Below, one piece after another: positions 21,061 through 37,615 of a stretch of 64,000 nt of DNA. Source of the DNA: Carnegiea gigantea (Eukaryota; Streptophyta; Magnoliopsida; Caryophyllales; Cactaceae); NCBI GenBank assembly GCA_029747015.1, contig JAKOGI010000568.1:108501-172500 (forward strand), given 5' to 3'. Both the position numbers and the translations under genes were made by a program. A model generated the notes under the pieces. The model saw only the letters and a program-made list of their open reading frames with translations. It searched no databases and was not told the origin of the DNA. Numbering within the stretch: the first letter of the stretch is position 1; every line of letters starts with the position of its first letter.

Positions 21061-21654
21061 TGGCTTGATAATTTTGGTAATAGCAGCTAGAGATTGCTAA
21101 TGAGAAGTGAACAATTTTTTACATGTAACATAATTTAGAATGGGATAAGGAGTACCTAAGGATTCAAACTGAAAGGAGCTAGGAGAAGGGGGGTCTTTAG
21201 GTCAAGCGCAAAAACATACATAATCAGTAAGCGCAGAAAGGAGCTCCCCCTATCCTGCACTGGGCCCCCTCCCTTTCGCACGACCCACTCTCATCAGGAA
21301 CATGGTTGAACTCCTATCCTGGAACAGATTCGGCTTGGGCTCTTGCTAGAACAAGGTCCTATCCATGTTGCATTGCTCTCTCAGTAGGTGCTTGGACCAA
21401 CGCATGTTCTGGCCCATTCCCAGGACCATTAGCGCTTGAAGTCGCAACCTTAACACCAGTGGGTTCATCTATGTGGGATTGCTGGTCTAACTATTGCATC
21501 TCACTAATCTCAACAAATACCCCCATCTCTTATTGCAAAATGTTGGTCCATCTTTTGCTTGTCTTGCAAGGTGCTTCTATTTGCCAAAGTGAATGGTAGT
21601 ATATCCTAATAGAAGACAATGTCTCCGCTTACAAAGAGTTCTTAACTCTCCAAA
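21061..21654. other. Copia 2 integrase-RT linker
   Basis: This is the low-conservation stretch between integrase and reverse transcriptase. Only weak, frame-shifting - strand coding is left; I see no separate feature. Confidence 0.4.
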
Positions 21655-22779
21655 TCATGCAATTTCCAACCCTTTTTTTTCCAACGGGTATCTTATAAAC
21701 GTGTATTTTTGACTACGTGCCATAAACTTGTCCTTTCTTGTATCTCTTACTTGAGCATAACATAGGCACCCAAAAATATGAAGATTGTCACAACAAGGTT
21801 GAGACCTAAACAAGCATTCATATGGAGTTTTTCCTTGCAAAAGTTTAGTAGGTGTCCTATTGATCAAGCATGCTGCAGTCAACACACATTCACCCTAAAA
21901 TTTTATTGGTAGAGAGGCATGAAAACGAAGAGCCGTGGATACATTCAAAACATGTCCGGTGAATAATCCCCTTTTCTGCATAAAATTGCTTCATGGGATT
22001 AGAAGTGAACTTTGTTCTGTTATCACTACGGATGACGTTCACATGTTTACCAAATTGATTGTTCACAAAGTTAACAAAGTGTTGTACCAACTTGGTTATT
22101 TCTCTTTTATCACGCATTAATTAGATCCATACGACTCTACTATTAACATTAAGAATAGTAAAAAAATAGTGGTGCACCATAAGAAGATGACTCACAATGT
22201 GCACCCCATATGTCACAATGTATGAGTTCAAATAGATCACTAGCATTACTTTCACTTTGAGAAAAAGGACGAGTCTGTTTAGCAGGCAAACATGCATCAC
22301 AGGGCTCCTTTGTTTTATTTTCAAAACTATGTTTGATATCTAAATCTTTTGTAAGTCAAGAAAACACTTCTCTAGATGGATAACCAAGATGCCCATGCTA
22401 TAATTCACTGGTTCTGACAGCATGAACTTGCTTTTTTTATCTGGCACCACCTTGTGTAGAAAGACCCCTCCTTCGACCTTACCCATCCCAATCAGTGCTC
22501 TTGAGGTACAATCCTCTATTACACAGAAACTATCAGTAAATGTCATAACATAATTTGAATCTCTGCTCAACTAATAAATAGATATCAAATTACAAGTCAA
22601 TTTAAGAACAAATAAAGCATGTTTTAATTTGAGGTTTGGCCCTAAGTTCACAGTTGCTATCTTGCTCACTACAGCTAGTCTTCCATGGGTAGACCGACCA
22701 TGATAGAATTAATACTCCTCACATTTTCAAGATATTCATAATTTCCCATTATGTGTCATGACGCCTCTATATCAAACAA
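21655..22779 (-). pseudogene. Copia 2 protease and integrase
   Basis: The protease region near 22775 reads WLFDIEAS then HIMGNYEYL. The usual Asp-Ser/Thr-Gly is Asp-Ile-Glu, so it is inactive. The integrase core contains LMRDKREITKLVQHFVN, then NVIRSDNRTKF (second catalytic Asp) and MLTAACLINRTPTKLLQGKTP, then the C-terminal block IFGCLCYAQVRDTRKDK. Several stops break it. Confidence 0.75.
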
Positions 22780-23700
22780 CCACTCTCCTTTACCTGATAA
22801 TTTTTCATACCCATCTTTAGGCATCTTGATGAGGCTAAGGACATTGCACTTGGTCTGCAATGACCCAGGCATAGCAGCTAGGCTTGCCTCGCTGCGGCTA
22901 GGTTTAGTCATGGTAGCATATGCCAATCTCGCCGCGTCCTGCTCCATACGATGACATTCCTCTGTACCCTCTGCCATGGCCTTTTCTTTTGCCCTGAGCA
23001 TCCTATCCAAAAGGATATCCGATGACTTCTAAACACTTAGCTTCTTTATGACCCATCTGGTCGCAATGTCTACAGGCTAGACTTTGGTTATGTGTTTCAC
23101 GGCAAAGCCAGTAGTGTTTCCATTCCTATCATCCCTTCCAATCATGACATTCTTGTGCGCTTCTTCTTTAGAAATCTTGTATGAGATTTTGTAGAGCGAT
23201 GGTAATGGTTTAAGTGCCAAGATTTGATTGCATATACTCGAGTAAACTTCATTATTTAGTCCAATTAGGAATTGATGAGCCTTTTCTTCTTCAATCATCT
23301 TGACTGCTTTCTCACCGATCCCACATTCACACTTCCTACAAGAACATTAAGGAAACCGTAGTTGATTTTCCAATTCGCTCCAAAGGCCCATGGATTTTGC
23401 ATAGTAGTCTACTACATCCATGCCACCTTGCTTACATTCAACTTAAGCTAGCTTTAAGTTGATGTATCTTTGATGCATTGACGACAACATAGTGTTTTTT
23501 CAGGTTATTCCACATGAGTCCTGCGGTCTCAAAAAACACCATACTATTTTGCAGCTTGGGCTCAATTATGTTAAATATCCATGAGCAAATCATGGAGTTT
23601 ACCATTTCCCATGATTATAATTCGCTCAAGACGTCTCCCTCCTTTAGCTTGGGTTTTTGTGAGGTCCCATCAATGAACTAACACAAAACTTGTCAAATCA
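22780..23700 (-). pseudogene. Copia 2 gag
   Basis: The capsid part reads MWNNLKKHYVVVNASKIHQL and, in another frame, KAHQFLIGLNNEVYSSI. This is the Ty1/copia gag pattern (UBN2-type). An intact zinc knuckle, CRHCDQMGHKEAKC (CX2CX4HX4C), follows near 23070. At least one frameshift and several stops lie between. It would have packaged the element RNA. Confidence 0.75.
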
Positions 23701-23815
23701 TATTCATCATTGCATTTTATTATCAAAGATTAATATTGAATTTTTTTTTTACATAGAAGATTAATATTGTACATGGCATTATATTCATTTCACTTCAGAA
23801 AGTAGGTATTTTGAA

Positions 23816-24560
23816 ATCAATTTTTTGTGAGCATGTTCATTTTTTATAACTTATTATCATCTTAATAAGTAAATAAATTTTCATTTTATTACATTCTAGT
23901 GTTCGACATGCTTTCCTAAACTAAACTCTTTATGCAAATTCAAAGCCACCCCAATCATTTCACGTGCATTTCTTAGTAAAAAGATGTTCATTTTTGATAC
24001 CGTTAAAATTCTTTTTTGACATTCCTTTTGATAATCAAGTTTGATATTCGTTTTCCAATGAATAACATTCCTTTTTGACATAATTAAAATTTATTTTTCT
24101 CTAACCATGGATTCATCAAAGTTATGATAATTAGGTTTATAAATAATAAACATCATGTGGCCTTCCCACCATCATCCCCACACCCAAAAAAGGACATCCT
24201 TTTAACCAATCTGGAATCACTTTTTGTTAATTTTAGTTATTATACATTATTAATTCTTTTTTTTGGGAAAACAAAATTCATTTGTTGTGAAGAACATATT
24301 CACTTTTCCACATCAATTTTTGTGAGCATGTTCATTTTTTTATAGGTTATTATCATCTTAATAAGTATATATGTATTCATTTTGTTGCATACTCATGTCC
24401 AACATACTTTTATAAGACAAACTCTTCATGCATATTTGAAGCCCTCTTAACCCCCCAACCATTTCATTTGCATTTCTTAGCGAAGTATATTCATTTTTGG
24501 CACTGTTAAAACTCATTTTTCGGTAAGTAAATATTCATCAAGTTTTTAACAATCAAATTT
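23816..24560. repeat. Direct tandem duplication, about 497-bp period
   Basis: The stretch starting 'ttttgtgagcatgttcattt' at about 23822 recurs at about 24319. Collinear matches continue through 'ttattatcatcttaataagt', a 'cttcatgcatatttgaagcc'-type segment and 'catttcttag'. The copies are clearly diverged. No terminal features or coding signal were found, so the origin is unknown. Confidence 0.7.
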
Positions 24561-24972
24561 TAAATTCATTTTCCCAATCAATAATATTCATTTTTGACGT
24601 AATTATTATTCATTTTGTATTTTAGAAGATAAATACATATTCATCTTTTGCAGAGGTCATATTTAATTCTTCCTATATCAAAATTCGGTTTTGAAAAATA
24701 TAACATTCACGAAAGAAGTACTAATTTTCATTAAATTTTGAATCTGTTTCTTCTATAAACCAAAAAAATGCAAAAAAATAAAAATCCCGAATGCTGCCTC
24801 TAACAATCATAGCCACTACCAAACCAGCCACTACTAAGTCCCTCACCATCGGCGTCACCACCTAGTATGACCACGCCAACAAGCTCCTCTCCCCTGGTCC
24901 TTCATTGTCTGCTACTTGTACCGAATTTCCAAGCCCAAACTATCAGTGCGTCCCTCAATCTCATCCTATCAT
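24561..24972. other. Unassigned AT-rich to mixed sequence left of Copia 1
   Basis: I see no gene. The last 180 bases are richer in C and less repetitive than what precedes them. They could be a remnant of older host or element DNA into which Copia 1 inserted. Confidence 0.4.
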
Positions 24973-25199
24973 TATTAAAAACATATTTGATATAGAGATA
25001 ATATGGAAATATTTATTTCCAATAACTGTATTATGGCTAGGTTAGAACTCTTGTGGGTTACTCTTGAAGCTAGGGTTAGTTGCACCTACATTGTATATAT
25101 CTTGTAATTATTTTTGCTCAATGAAATCAGACAAGTAGAGGCCATGGCAATCAACCCTCACGCCACTCTATCTCACTCACATCCCCTTGCAATTCTTCA
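24973..25199 (+). mobile_element. Copia 1 5' LTR
   Basis: It aligns over its full length with 56718-56947 ('catatttgata', 'gttagttgcaccta', 'gctcaatga', 'gcaattcttca'). The first bases are TA instead of the usual TG in both copies. Confidence 0.85.
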
Positions 25200-25212
25200 T
25201 GGCATCAGAGCA
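25200..25212 (+). promoter_or_regulatory. Copia 1 primer-binding site
   Basis: TGGCATCAGAGCA directly follows the LTR. It differs by one base from the usual TGGTATCAGAGC complement of initiator Met tRNA. Confidence 0.8.
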
Positions 25213-25240
25213 CCATTGAAGAACACCTATAACCGCAACT

Positions 25241-26308
25241 ATGAGCGATAAAACCCCGCAAAAGGGATTTATTATCGATCCTCATTCCCCTTATTACTTA
25301 CATCCATCAGAGGGGCCTGTGGTTCTGATCACCGCGGTAATCTTCAATGATAAGAATTATGATATCTGGGAAAAGGCCATAATAACAACATTGAGAGCCA
25401 CAAATAAACTTGGTTTATAGACGGTTCACTAAACCAACCCATAGTAAAGGGGATGATACATCTGAATTAAAAGCCTGGAAGATAGAAAATTTGACGATTC
25501 CTTTGTAGATCCTCAATGTTATAGACTCGAGGTTTCAAACTTATGTGGCATACACTAACACGGCAAAGGCCATGTGGGACACATTGAGAAAATGCTATGC
25601 AATGACGAATACCCTAAAAATACATCAGTTGTAGACAAGCATAGCAAATTGCAAGCAAGGAGGACTAAGTGTGGTTGAGTTTTACTCTAAAATCATGGAT
25701 TTATGGGTAGAACTTGAGAACCACAACAAGATCACATTTTGCACTATACGGAATGCTAGTGTGGAGCAGCTAATAACATCATTCAAAAATATGAGCAAGA
25801 GAAGGCACATCAATTCTTCACGGGCCTTAATGATGGCATATATTCATCAATAAGGAGTCAAATATTTAAACTTAATCTATTGCCCTCTTTGGACCGAATT
25901 TTCAACATGGTGGTCCAGGAAGACAACCACAAAAGCTCGATACTCCGTCGAGAAGACAGAACCAAGTCAGCGACTGCCGTTACTGTCATGTATGGAAACC
26001 GTACGCTAGGCATCGTGACTAAGAAAGCTGGGTGCAAGCAGTGTAGAAAATTTAGCCATGACGAGAGTATGTGCTACGAATTAACAAGTTACCCACTTGG
26101 ATGGGGTAACCAAGGCCTAGGAAAGGGCCAAGCCAGAGGCAAAAGAGGTGGTAGAAACACCTGTAGCCACAGACGAGGGACAGGCAGAGAGGTTGCCTAT
26201 GCTACAGCCGCAGCCTACCATGGCCAGCAGGAACACCGAGGAGACAAGTCAGACCATGCTGCACAGTTTAACGTCAGAACAAATGTAGAGATTGCTAAGC
26301 TTAATTGA
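25241..26308 (+). pseudogene. Copia 1 gag
   Basis: The ATG at 25241 opens MSDKTPQKGFIIDPHSPYYL, then a gag N-terminus with NDKNYDIWEKAIITTLRA and NKLGL. Stops and frameshifts follow. The 25880-26308 frame holds an intact zinc knuckle, CKQCRKFSHDESMC, near 26034-26080, and a Gly/Arg-rich stretch after it. The protein formed the particle shell and bound RNA. Confidence 0.8.
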
Positions 26309-27217
26309 GCCTACTTGAATAGGTTATGAAAGACTATTAGGTAATGGTGTTTCGATTTTCGATGTTGGGGCATCGTGACATATGACAGGTAACTTGAATT
26401 TTCCAAACCAAGTTAAAAATATTAATCTAGTACCTGTAGAGCTTTTTGATTGTGTTTTTTGAGTAGCAAAATTACAAGGGAACATAGACATGGGCCTTAA
26501 CATCAAATTGAGCAATGCTTTATAAATTCCAAACTTTTATTGTAATTTGGTTTCAATTGCTCAATTGAGTAGAGAATTAAAATGCATTGTAATGTTCATT
26601 GATGAACTTTATGTTATACAGGACCGTATCTAAAGGAACCTGATTGGAGTGGGTGAATTGAGAGAAGGGGTCTACTGCTTCAATGAGTCGGCTACAGTGA
26701 AGGTACAGGCTGATGCAGTGGCTTCTCATGTTTTATGGATTAGTCGTGTTGGGCATCCATCAAGTCAAGTTATTTTTATGCTTCCCAAAGATTTAAGAGT
26801 AGATAGTAGCTATGGAACAAACAAAATAGATGCTTGTGATGTTTGTCTATGTGCAAAGCAAGCCAGAACTCAATTTAAAGTTAGTGAAAGCAATGCAAGT
26901 GATTTATTTAAAATTATACACTATGACATCTGGGGCTTCTATAGAATTCCCTCATTTTGCGGTGCACATTATTTTCTCACTATAGTTGATGATGTCAACA
27001 GAGCAGTATGGTTATATTTAATGAGGGAAAAAAGAGAAGTAACTACTGTCTTGCAGAATTTTGTTATTATGGTGAAGAATCAGTTTAAAAGAAATGTGAA
27101 AATTACTTGTAGTGATAATGGGTTAGAGTTCAAATATGGTCCAATGCTTTAATTTACTCTGAAAGAGCTCTCCTTTACCAAACTAGCTACGTAGGCACCC
27201 CTCAACTAAATGGAAGG
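26309..27217 (+). pseudogene. Copia 1 protease and N-terminal integrase
   Basis: One frame, broken by four stops, reads IFDVGAS-stop-HMTGNLNF and continues into GVGELREGVYCFNESATVKV. The protease Asp-Ser-Gly is Asp-Val-Gly. The stop before HMTG is TGA, where CGA would fit. Integrase follows: WISRVGHPSSQ, CDVCLCAKQ, HYDIWG (first catalytic Asp) and CSDNGLEF (second). The reading stops at the D insertion. Confidence 0.85.
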
Positions 27218-28437
27218 TGGTTCCCCATTCCACAATCGCATGGGTGCTATAGTCTAGATAAAATATCATCCTCTGAGACCAACGCAATCTATTGGGTCTT
27301 GCCCAACTAAAAATGCCAAGAGAACAAATTTTTCAATGGGTTGTTTGAACTATGCTAATTGGCCATTCGAGAATTCAACCAAAGCAAAATGTCTAGGGAT
27401 TTGTTTTGCATAATTAAAGAGTTCGGATTTAACATGCACTCTTCTCTAGTTTAAATGATTCAAAGGAATTGCAATCTAACTTAACTCATCTTTTCTTTTG
27501 AAATAAACTGAATTCCCTACACTAAGCCAATTATCATTCTTCTAAATGCCCTCGTTTTGGTCTAGGTTAAAGATTTTTGATTGGTAAAGGTTTCCTTTAA
27601 ACTTGCAACTCTTTTTCAAGGGTTACTAAGTCAAGTTCAACCTTGTTGGTCTAATAGTGAATTTTTTATTTCGATACTTCACTCAACTATCTAATATATA
27701 CAAGCAAATCTAGTCAAAGTTACTCACCATCAATGTAATCAGAAGACAGAATAAAACCATTTCAATATAGATTTGAGCACAAGAAATAGAGATTCAAAAT
27801 TCAACATCTGTACTTCAGCAAACCAACCGCTAAATTGAATTAGACTACTCACTCATGATTAAACAAAACCACATCCAAATCAAACAAACTAAAGTTTAAG
27901 AAGAGAGAAGAAAAAGGTTAGCAACAGTGGAGGTTTTTCAATGATTTTTCAAGCTTCAAGGATCCAGTTGCCAATTCCTTCCCTTAAATCTTCTTTTGGT
28001 TTAAGAAAAACTAGAAAAATCCTAAAATTAATGAGAGAAATGAGAGTTAAGGTGAGTGTATCCCCCTGCTCATAGCTGGAAATGCCTTCAAATACCCTTA
28101 CTTAAGCTTTCCCTGCCACATAATTGAGGGAAAATGAAGATGCTCACAGTTACCAGCCTACCACGGTCTAACTGTGGTCATCTTTGGCCATAAGGTCGTC
28201 TTTCTCTCTTTGCTCTACGAGCACATGGAATGGGGGTACCACCGTGCTAACTCAAAAAATGTACCTAAATAAGGATCAAAGCCGAGTCAAAAGGGCCTAA
28301 AACGTTCAAAATTCACCAAGAAAGCATACCCGAGTGTAAAATAAAAAAGGGATGCAAATCATATGCTCAAACACCATAGTCCCCTAGGAAATGCTATTAA
28401 ATGACCCTAAAATGATGCACATTTCCACCACCTATCA
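27218..28437 (-). mobile_element. Element D 3' LTR
   Basis: 1220 bp. It aligns with 52998-54215 from 'tggttcc' to the end ('atagtctagataaaat', 'gagaccaac', 'ggcctaaaac'). On the - strand it starts TGATAGG after the PPT. Confidence 0.88.
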
Positions 28438-28452
28438 AATTCCCCTATACTT
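28438..28452 (-). promoter_or_regulatory. Element D polypurine tract
   Basis: On the - strand AAGTATAGGGGAATT lies directly before the LTR start TGATAGG. The identical 15 bases recur at 48018-48032. Element C inserted only 34 bases from the LTR, just behind the 'gaggacaagc' box. Confidence 0.8.
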
Positions 28453-28471
28453 CAACAATTGCTTGTCCTCA

Positions 28472-31794
<3,323 letters not shown>

Positions 31795-31805
31795 TTCTCC
31801 CTCCT
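31795..31805 (-). promoter_or_regulatory. Element C polypurine tract
   Basis: AGGAGGGAGAA on the - strand directly precedes the 3' LTR, which starts TGTAACAG. Confidence 0.8.
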
Positions 31806-34800
31806 AAAAGAGTTTCGTCCTCGAAATTCTAGGGTCTATAGTTCAGTCATTCACAACATGCGCATACACATGACACGATCTGCACAACTAATAATAGAAT
31901 CCAATATCTTATTTTACAATTGATTGTATCTTTTAAGTCGGAAAAGAGACTTATGGTATCCGGTCTCCTCATCGCCAATCCTCTTCAAATGTCTACTCAC
32001 TCTATTTAGGTGCCAGGGCGGTCCCATAGAAGAGGGGAAAATGAGTTAGCATGAAAAACCATATTAAACTCATTTTAAAATGAACGCAGACCTTCAATTA
32101 TGTAAACACTATCTGCATAGTCATCAACTCTAAGTATATGCACCGCTATAAATCAACATCTAAAGGTATGACAACTAAGCCATAACAAATCAAGATCATA
32201 TACGGGCAGTCAATTGGCTCACGTCCAATCTAAAGCATGATGTCAAATTACTCTAAGAAGTCGATCAACCTGGAAGCTCCTTTAGTATAGAAAGTAATAA
32301 GGTGATCACATAGCATCACGTAGCATCACCTTAGTACAATGACATTGCATAGAATCAATAACTCAGCATTCTCACGCCCAAGAATCATAAGTAACATAGA
32401 TTAGCCTAACATGTATATAACAAACACTCCCAAGAGGATAACATATACAACTACAAATTGTCACGCAAGGACAAAACTTTGAGAAGCTATATAGCAAGAG
32501 TGTGGTCAATATGCAGTGAAAGTAGTATAGGTACGAACACAAGCTGCTCAAGAGAGGCAATAAGATTGATTTCTTGGTTGGAATAGGTTTGACACACAAT
32601 CCGCCTACCTGACATCGCATTAACAGAGGTTAACTACCATTTCCTGAGAGTAGCTACCAAGGTAAGGTGGTTTCTCATGGGCATTGTAACTAGGGGGTTG
32701 TAGTTTTCATAGGGAAATAGAGAAGTGTTCCCTTGGTGAAGATATGTCTGATACCGAGTTCATGCATCAAATAATGCAATTACAGTTTAGTGATCATAAT
32801 GTTTGCCTTAGGGTTTCTGTTTAAAACTAATTATTTCCTAATCATGGAAATATGCAAATAGAGTGCTATGCTCATATGCTTAAATCTACGTCCCTTTTTA
32901 TCCCAAGTAGGTTATCCAAAGTACATACTCCAGCACAACTAGATAGCATCATGTCATACACTTCAGTTAATCATATCAACAACCATATTCTATAGACCAA
33001 TTGCTCATACAGCTTCACTATGACCATGAGTACACCTTGTGCTTTTGCATTTTACTGGAAATGCTTATAAGCAAACACATAGATATGTAATTATTGGTCA
33101 TTAATTCAAAAATAGTAGTGGTAGTATGCAAAATGATAGCAAGACATCCCAATCACAAGGTACCCAGAATTGCAGTGAAGCCACATATGATAACCATAAT
33201 ATAGTAAAATAGTAATGGCAGCAAGCATAATGACTAGCATAGTACGATTCTAGAATCTCCTATAGAAAACTACCATGGGGCACATGACACTTATAGCTCA
33301 AAGCATGGTACAAGATGACTTAGTTATAGCATGACGAGGCGTTCAACTTAGGCATACCGAAGGTTATTTCACACACATTCATTCACAAGCCTTCAAGTCA
33401 AGAAGTCAACTATAAGCATGGGTACACTAACATGTCATTCGATCAAACATAGAATACAAAGGTAAGGGTATGCAAATGCAACTCCTATGGTCACCATATC
33501 ATGCATTAAATATGTGCGTATACAATTATTCAAATTGTAATATGAGATCAAAGAATTCATGGAGTGTAATTAATGACTTAGAGATGATTCCATGCAACGA
33601 ATTACATCAGTTAAATCATTTGGCTAATTCAGCCACATGCTTAACCAAACTCAAGTCAAGCAAACATCAAGAAGTGCATGTACTCTACAATTCACTTGTG
33701 AAACATATAAATGACCCTGCACACTAATCTAAGTAACTATATAAGCTTCCAAGGTCTTTACATTGTGCATAATGCCATGGTTATGCTTTAAAACACACAG
33801 GTTCGCAATAGTGCCACACAAAAGGTCACCTACACATGATTACAACCCTCATTTGCAACCTAGGGTCGAAGGTATGTCTTGAGGCTTACCCAAAATCATT
33901 AGAAGTTTGCCATCGATCAACTAACAAGGGGTAAGAACAATGACATTAATGGTCTTACGAATATACGTTGAGGCTTTGCAACACATTTGTCTCATAAGGT
34001 AATTGTTGAAATATGAGGAGCTCATAATATGGAAGGGAAGGTTCTACCTTCTACCATGGGGCATTCCGGCTTTTGCACTTGGTGTTAATGCTTAAGAAGG
34101 TGTTGGAAAGGTATAGATCATTGCCCCGGGAGATAACGAGATGATGCATGCGGTATAACAATTCCAAAGTCTATCCGGTTCTTTCTTTTGTCTTCGCTCT
34201 AGGTGTGTTGGGGTTGATATAGCTAGGACACTATCAAATCTATAATAAGAATAGTATTCCATGTCACGATGAGCATAACGCCTAGCTGACTCATGAGCAA
34301 CGGTAGTTACATATTGGGAAGAAAGGAAGACTCCTTATGTAAATGACAATCCATATTTAGGCCACATCTAAGTATCAATGACACGTATACAAAGGGCTCG
34401 GAATAACACTTGGGCAACTATCAACAAGACTCTATCGCAACTACCCACATTGACATGCACGTATACGAAGTTTTCACTTAGTTCCTTAGCAATTAAGAAT
34501 TTACGTGAAAAGTGGTATCATCTAAAAGAACTTTCAGTCAAGAAAAGCAATCTTTTAATCACTTACTAACAACTCGTCATTAACGATCGGGAAACTTATG
34601 CATTGGGCTTGTTGTATTTGAAACATCCAGTTACACTAGAAACTGACGTTCAAAGAATGAGGCTTGAACATTATTGTAAAACAAATGCAAGTCTTCAGAC
34701 ATAACAGTAAGGCCTAACTATATAATTAGAAAGATCTTTTAATGCAAAAGAAAAACCTTAACTCACTATTTAGGAAGGACCTTAACTTTTAAAGTCTCTA

Positions 34801-35254
34801 GGTTTCAAAAGGAGAATAGTTTAATTGCTTCTAGCCCTTTCTTTACCAACCATTGAGTACATTTGCTCACTCCATTACAAGGCCCGAGGAGCAAATCATA
34901 CCTTAGGGGCAAGAATAAGCTTAGAGTTAAGACTTTTCCAATTGTTTGAGTTCAAACCAAGCATACTTTAAACTTTCAATTTAAATCACTAAGGTGCCTA
35001 TACAAAACAATCATTGATTGAGCTAACACTTGGCTCACTCATGAGAATACAAGTCATTCAGCCTATACTTTAGCAAATGGTTCATTCATTGAATCAATCA
35101 GCTCACTCATGCCGCACATAGCTAACTAAGCACCAACCTTCGTACCGAAACCACATTTGCACACCAAAACATGGCATATATCACATCACCATAAATACAT
35201 TCCTAGATAATTATATGAAATGTAAAAATCAGGTCATGGCCTATGGCCACAGGA

Positions 35255-35270
35255 CCTTGCTCTGTTACCA
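35255..35270 (-). promoter_or_regulatory. Element C primer-binding site
   Basis: TGGTAACAGAGCAAGG on the - strand lies two bases after the 5' LTR end. It differs by one base from TGGTATCAGAGC, the usual complement of initiator Met tRNA. Confidence 0.8.
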
Positions 35271-36864
35271 TCCGTAACACCCCTAACCCTAGGGCTAGTG
35301 ATGTTAACGTTTTCTTAAATTCTGGGGTGAAACGGACAGAGTTTTGTCTAAAAACTGACCATTTCCTAGGCTTAAAGCCTTACATTAGATTCCTGTAATG
35401 AGTAGAAGCATAAAAGAACACCAAAACAAACTCAACAGCTACACATCGGAGCCCACAACTCTATGGGTCACACGCCCGGAGTATACCAAATAATAAAATT
35501 CAATAATAAAGAAGAAAATAAAAGATACAACTCAACGGATCACACATTTGAAGTACTGGGGTTTACATCCCAAAAATAAACAACTCCAACAAAAGGTGAC
35601 TGACTAATCAGATGGTTGGCTCACATGGCCGTGCGGAGCGACTTCTAAACAATATGCATTACATGAACCAAAGTACTATGTTTGGGTTCATTTAGAAATC
35701 TAAGCATACATCATATTACACCATTAAAATCATAAGTCTACTTATGTATATGTGTACACATAACACTTTTTCAAAGGAAAAGGGAGACTCCAATTCAACT
35801 TATGCAAATAAACTTCTACCTGTCACATCGAAAACCTGGGAAAAGGGGAAATAGAGAGGGTATGAACTACCACATGCTCAATGAGTGATCCTCAACCCTG
35901 AGAAACACAAAACAGCTGCATATAATACTTTTAAATAGTAAGTACATCGCATATACACTGCTATTATCGTATTAGATAAAGAGGATTTCAAAGAAAACTT
36001 CATTCTTTGATAAAACAAATCCGCTAAGGCTAACAATCATATTTAAGCATCCATAGCTCATCAAGTTTTTCATCTGAGCTTATATTCAAGTAAAGCGACT
36101 TAATATAGTCAAGAAAGGAGGAAAAACCTCATCGATGTGTTTAAAACCTAAATATCTTATTTCATCTTAAAACGCATAATTTATATACAAATTTGGTTCA
36201 TTCAAGGATTTTTGCTCTTTTCTGAATTCCCGAATAAATAAAGTAAGAATTTTAAACCTTTCATTTACATATCGGGAAAAGATTATTTATTTGGCATAAG
36301 AGTTTGCAACGTGCTATTTACGGGAGATCGTTACTCACCCTATATGAGATCTTCACTCACCAATCGCATTATCCCTGGGGTATATAATAACATTTGGCCA
36401 TGCGTGCCCTGGCAGAGTAGGCAGGGGGAATCTCTAACCTCGATATTGTCCTCTTTGATGAAAACAGCTCATGCCATATCATGCGGAAAGTCCCATCCTC
36501 AAGGTTTTATCACGCATCACATAACATCAAACCTTACCCTCATTAGGGTCTTCTAGGGTTCCCATTTCTGGGTCTAGTCCCTAGACATGGCCACTTAGTG
36601 CGCACTATATCAGCCATTTTTATTTAAAACAAATCGTTTTAGATATTAAAGCTCTTGCCACAAGCAATAAAGACTTTTTCTACCTTCAAGTAAGTCACAA
36701 GTCTTTTCATTTTAATGATATGTTCATAAAACCATAAATATGCTTATTAAGCTAAAATAATTTCTATTACTGCAATACCGGTTTATAACTGTTTGTGTTT
36801 AAATGAGATAGTCGCTTAAGATTATTTTGAGTTCACTAACCCAAGACTTCACTTTCGAGGACTT

Positions 36865-36973
<109 letters not shown>

Positions 36974-37615
36974 TAATTAAATTTAGCCACTAAACATTTT
37001 AATCGTTTCTAAATTCATTTCAACCTTCGATAAATAATAAGGGAAATCTAAAAGCAAGTTCGTACTCTTTAAGCATTACATCGCTGAATTCAAATAACCA
37101 TTTCAAATGATTTAATTCGTTAAACCATTTAGCTGAACCGTACCTTAGTTTAAAAAGTGTCTACAAATAACATAGTCATTTCAACGCTAGTTTCAGTTTC
37201 AGTGATTTAGCATAATCATTTCAAAGCTAATTTTTGTTTTAGTAATTCAGCAAAATCATTTCGCAACTAATTTTAGTTTCAGTAATTCAGCAGAATCACT
37301 TTACAATATACATATAAGCTTATTTCGACAACTGAAAAATAATTCAACAACCCAAGCTCCCTTCTTACAGCACGTCCCACAAACAATCCTCAAAATTCAC
37401 TCAATATTTCAGCCTAAACATTAGCCGCACAATTCGGCTTTAATTCAACATCTCCACTACTCGATTTTAAAATTCAATGATTCATAAATTTCCAAATTAT
37501 CATGCAATGACATTATCAACTACGCGTACTTAAAAATCAGCACAATTACAAGGCTAAAATGCACTTGAATCATATCAGTTGCATTCAGTTCCGAATCAGT
37601 AATTTCAGGAGTCAC

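Larger units (their letters stand above)
20565..23700 (-). mobile_element. Truncated Copia retrotransposon (Copia 2)
   Basis: Gag, protease, integrase and the first half of reverse transcriptase follow in Copia order on the - strand. It stops at about 20585 within RT (KVCRLHKYLYKLKQAPRQ), against the element B LTR. No LTR, primer site or RNase H was found, so both ends are lost. Every domain carries stops or frameshifts. Confidence 0.8.
31795..35272 (-). mobile_element. Element C interior, non-coding
   Basis: This is 3.48 kb without an ORF above about 85 codons and without recognisable retroelement protein. At its element-3' edge (31795-31830) the - strand reads 'gaggacgaaactcttttagg' and then the purine tract AGGAGGGAGAA before the LTR. 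At the other edge lies the primer site. It has the layout of a large retrotransposon derivative whose interior serves only as RNA. Confidence 0.75.

Noticed and set aside
33470..33727. Small ORFs in the element C interior (33470-33727, 34378-34569)
   Set aside because: Short, without motifs, and on the strand opposite to the element; expected by chance in AT-rich DNA.
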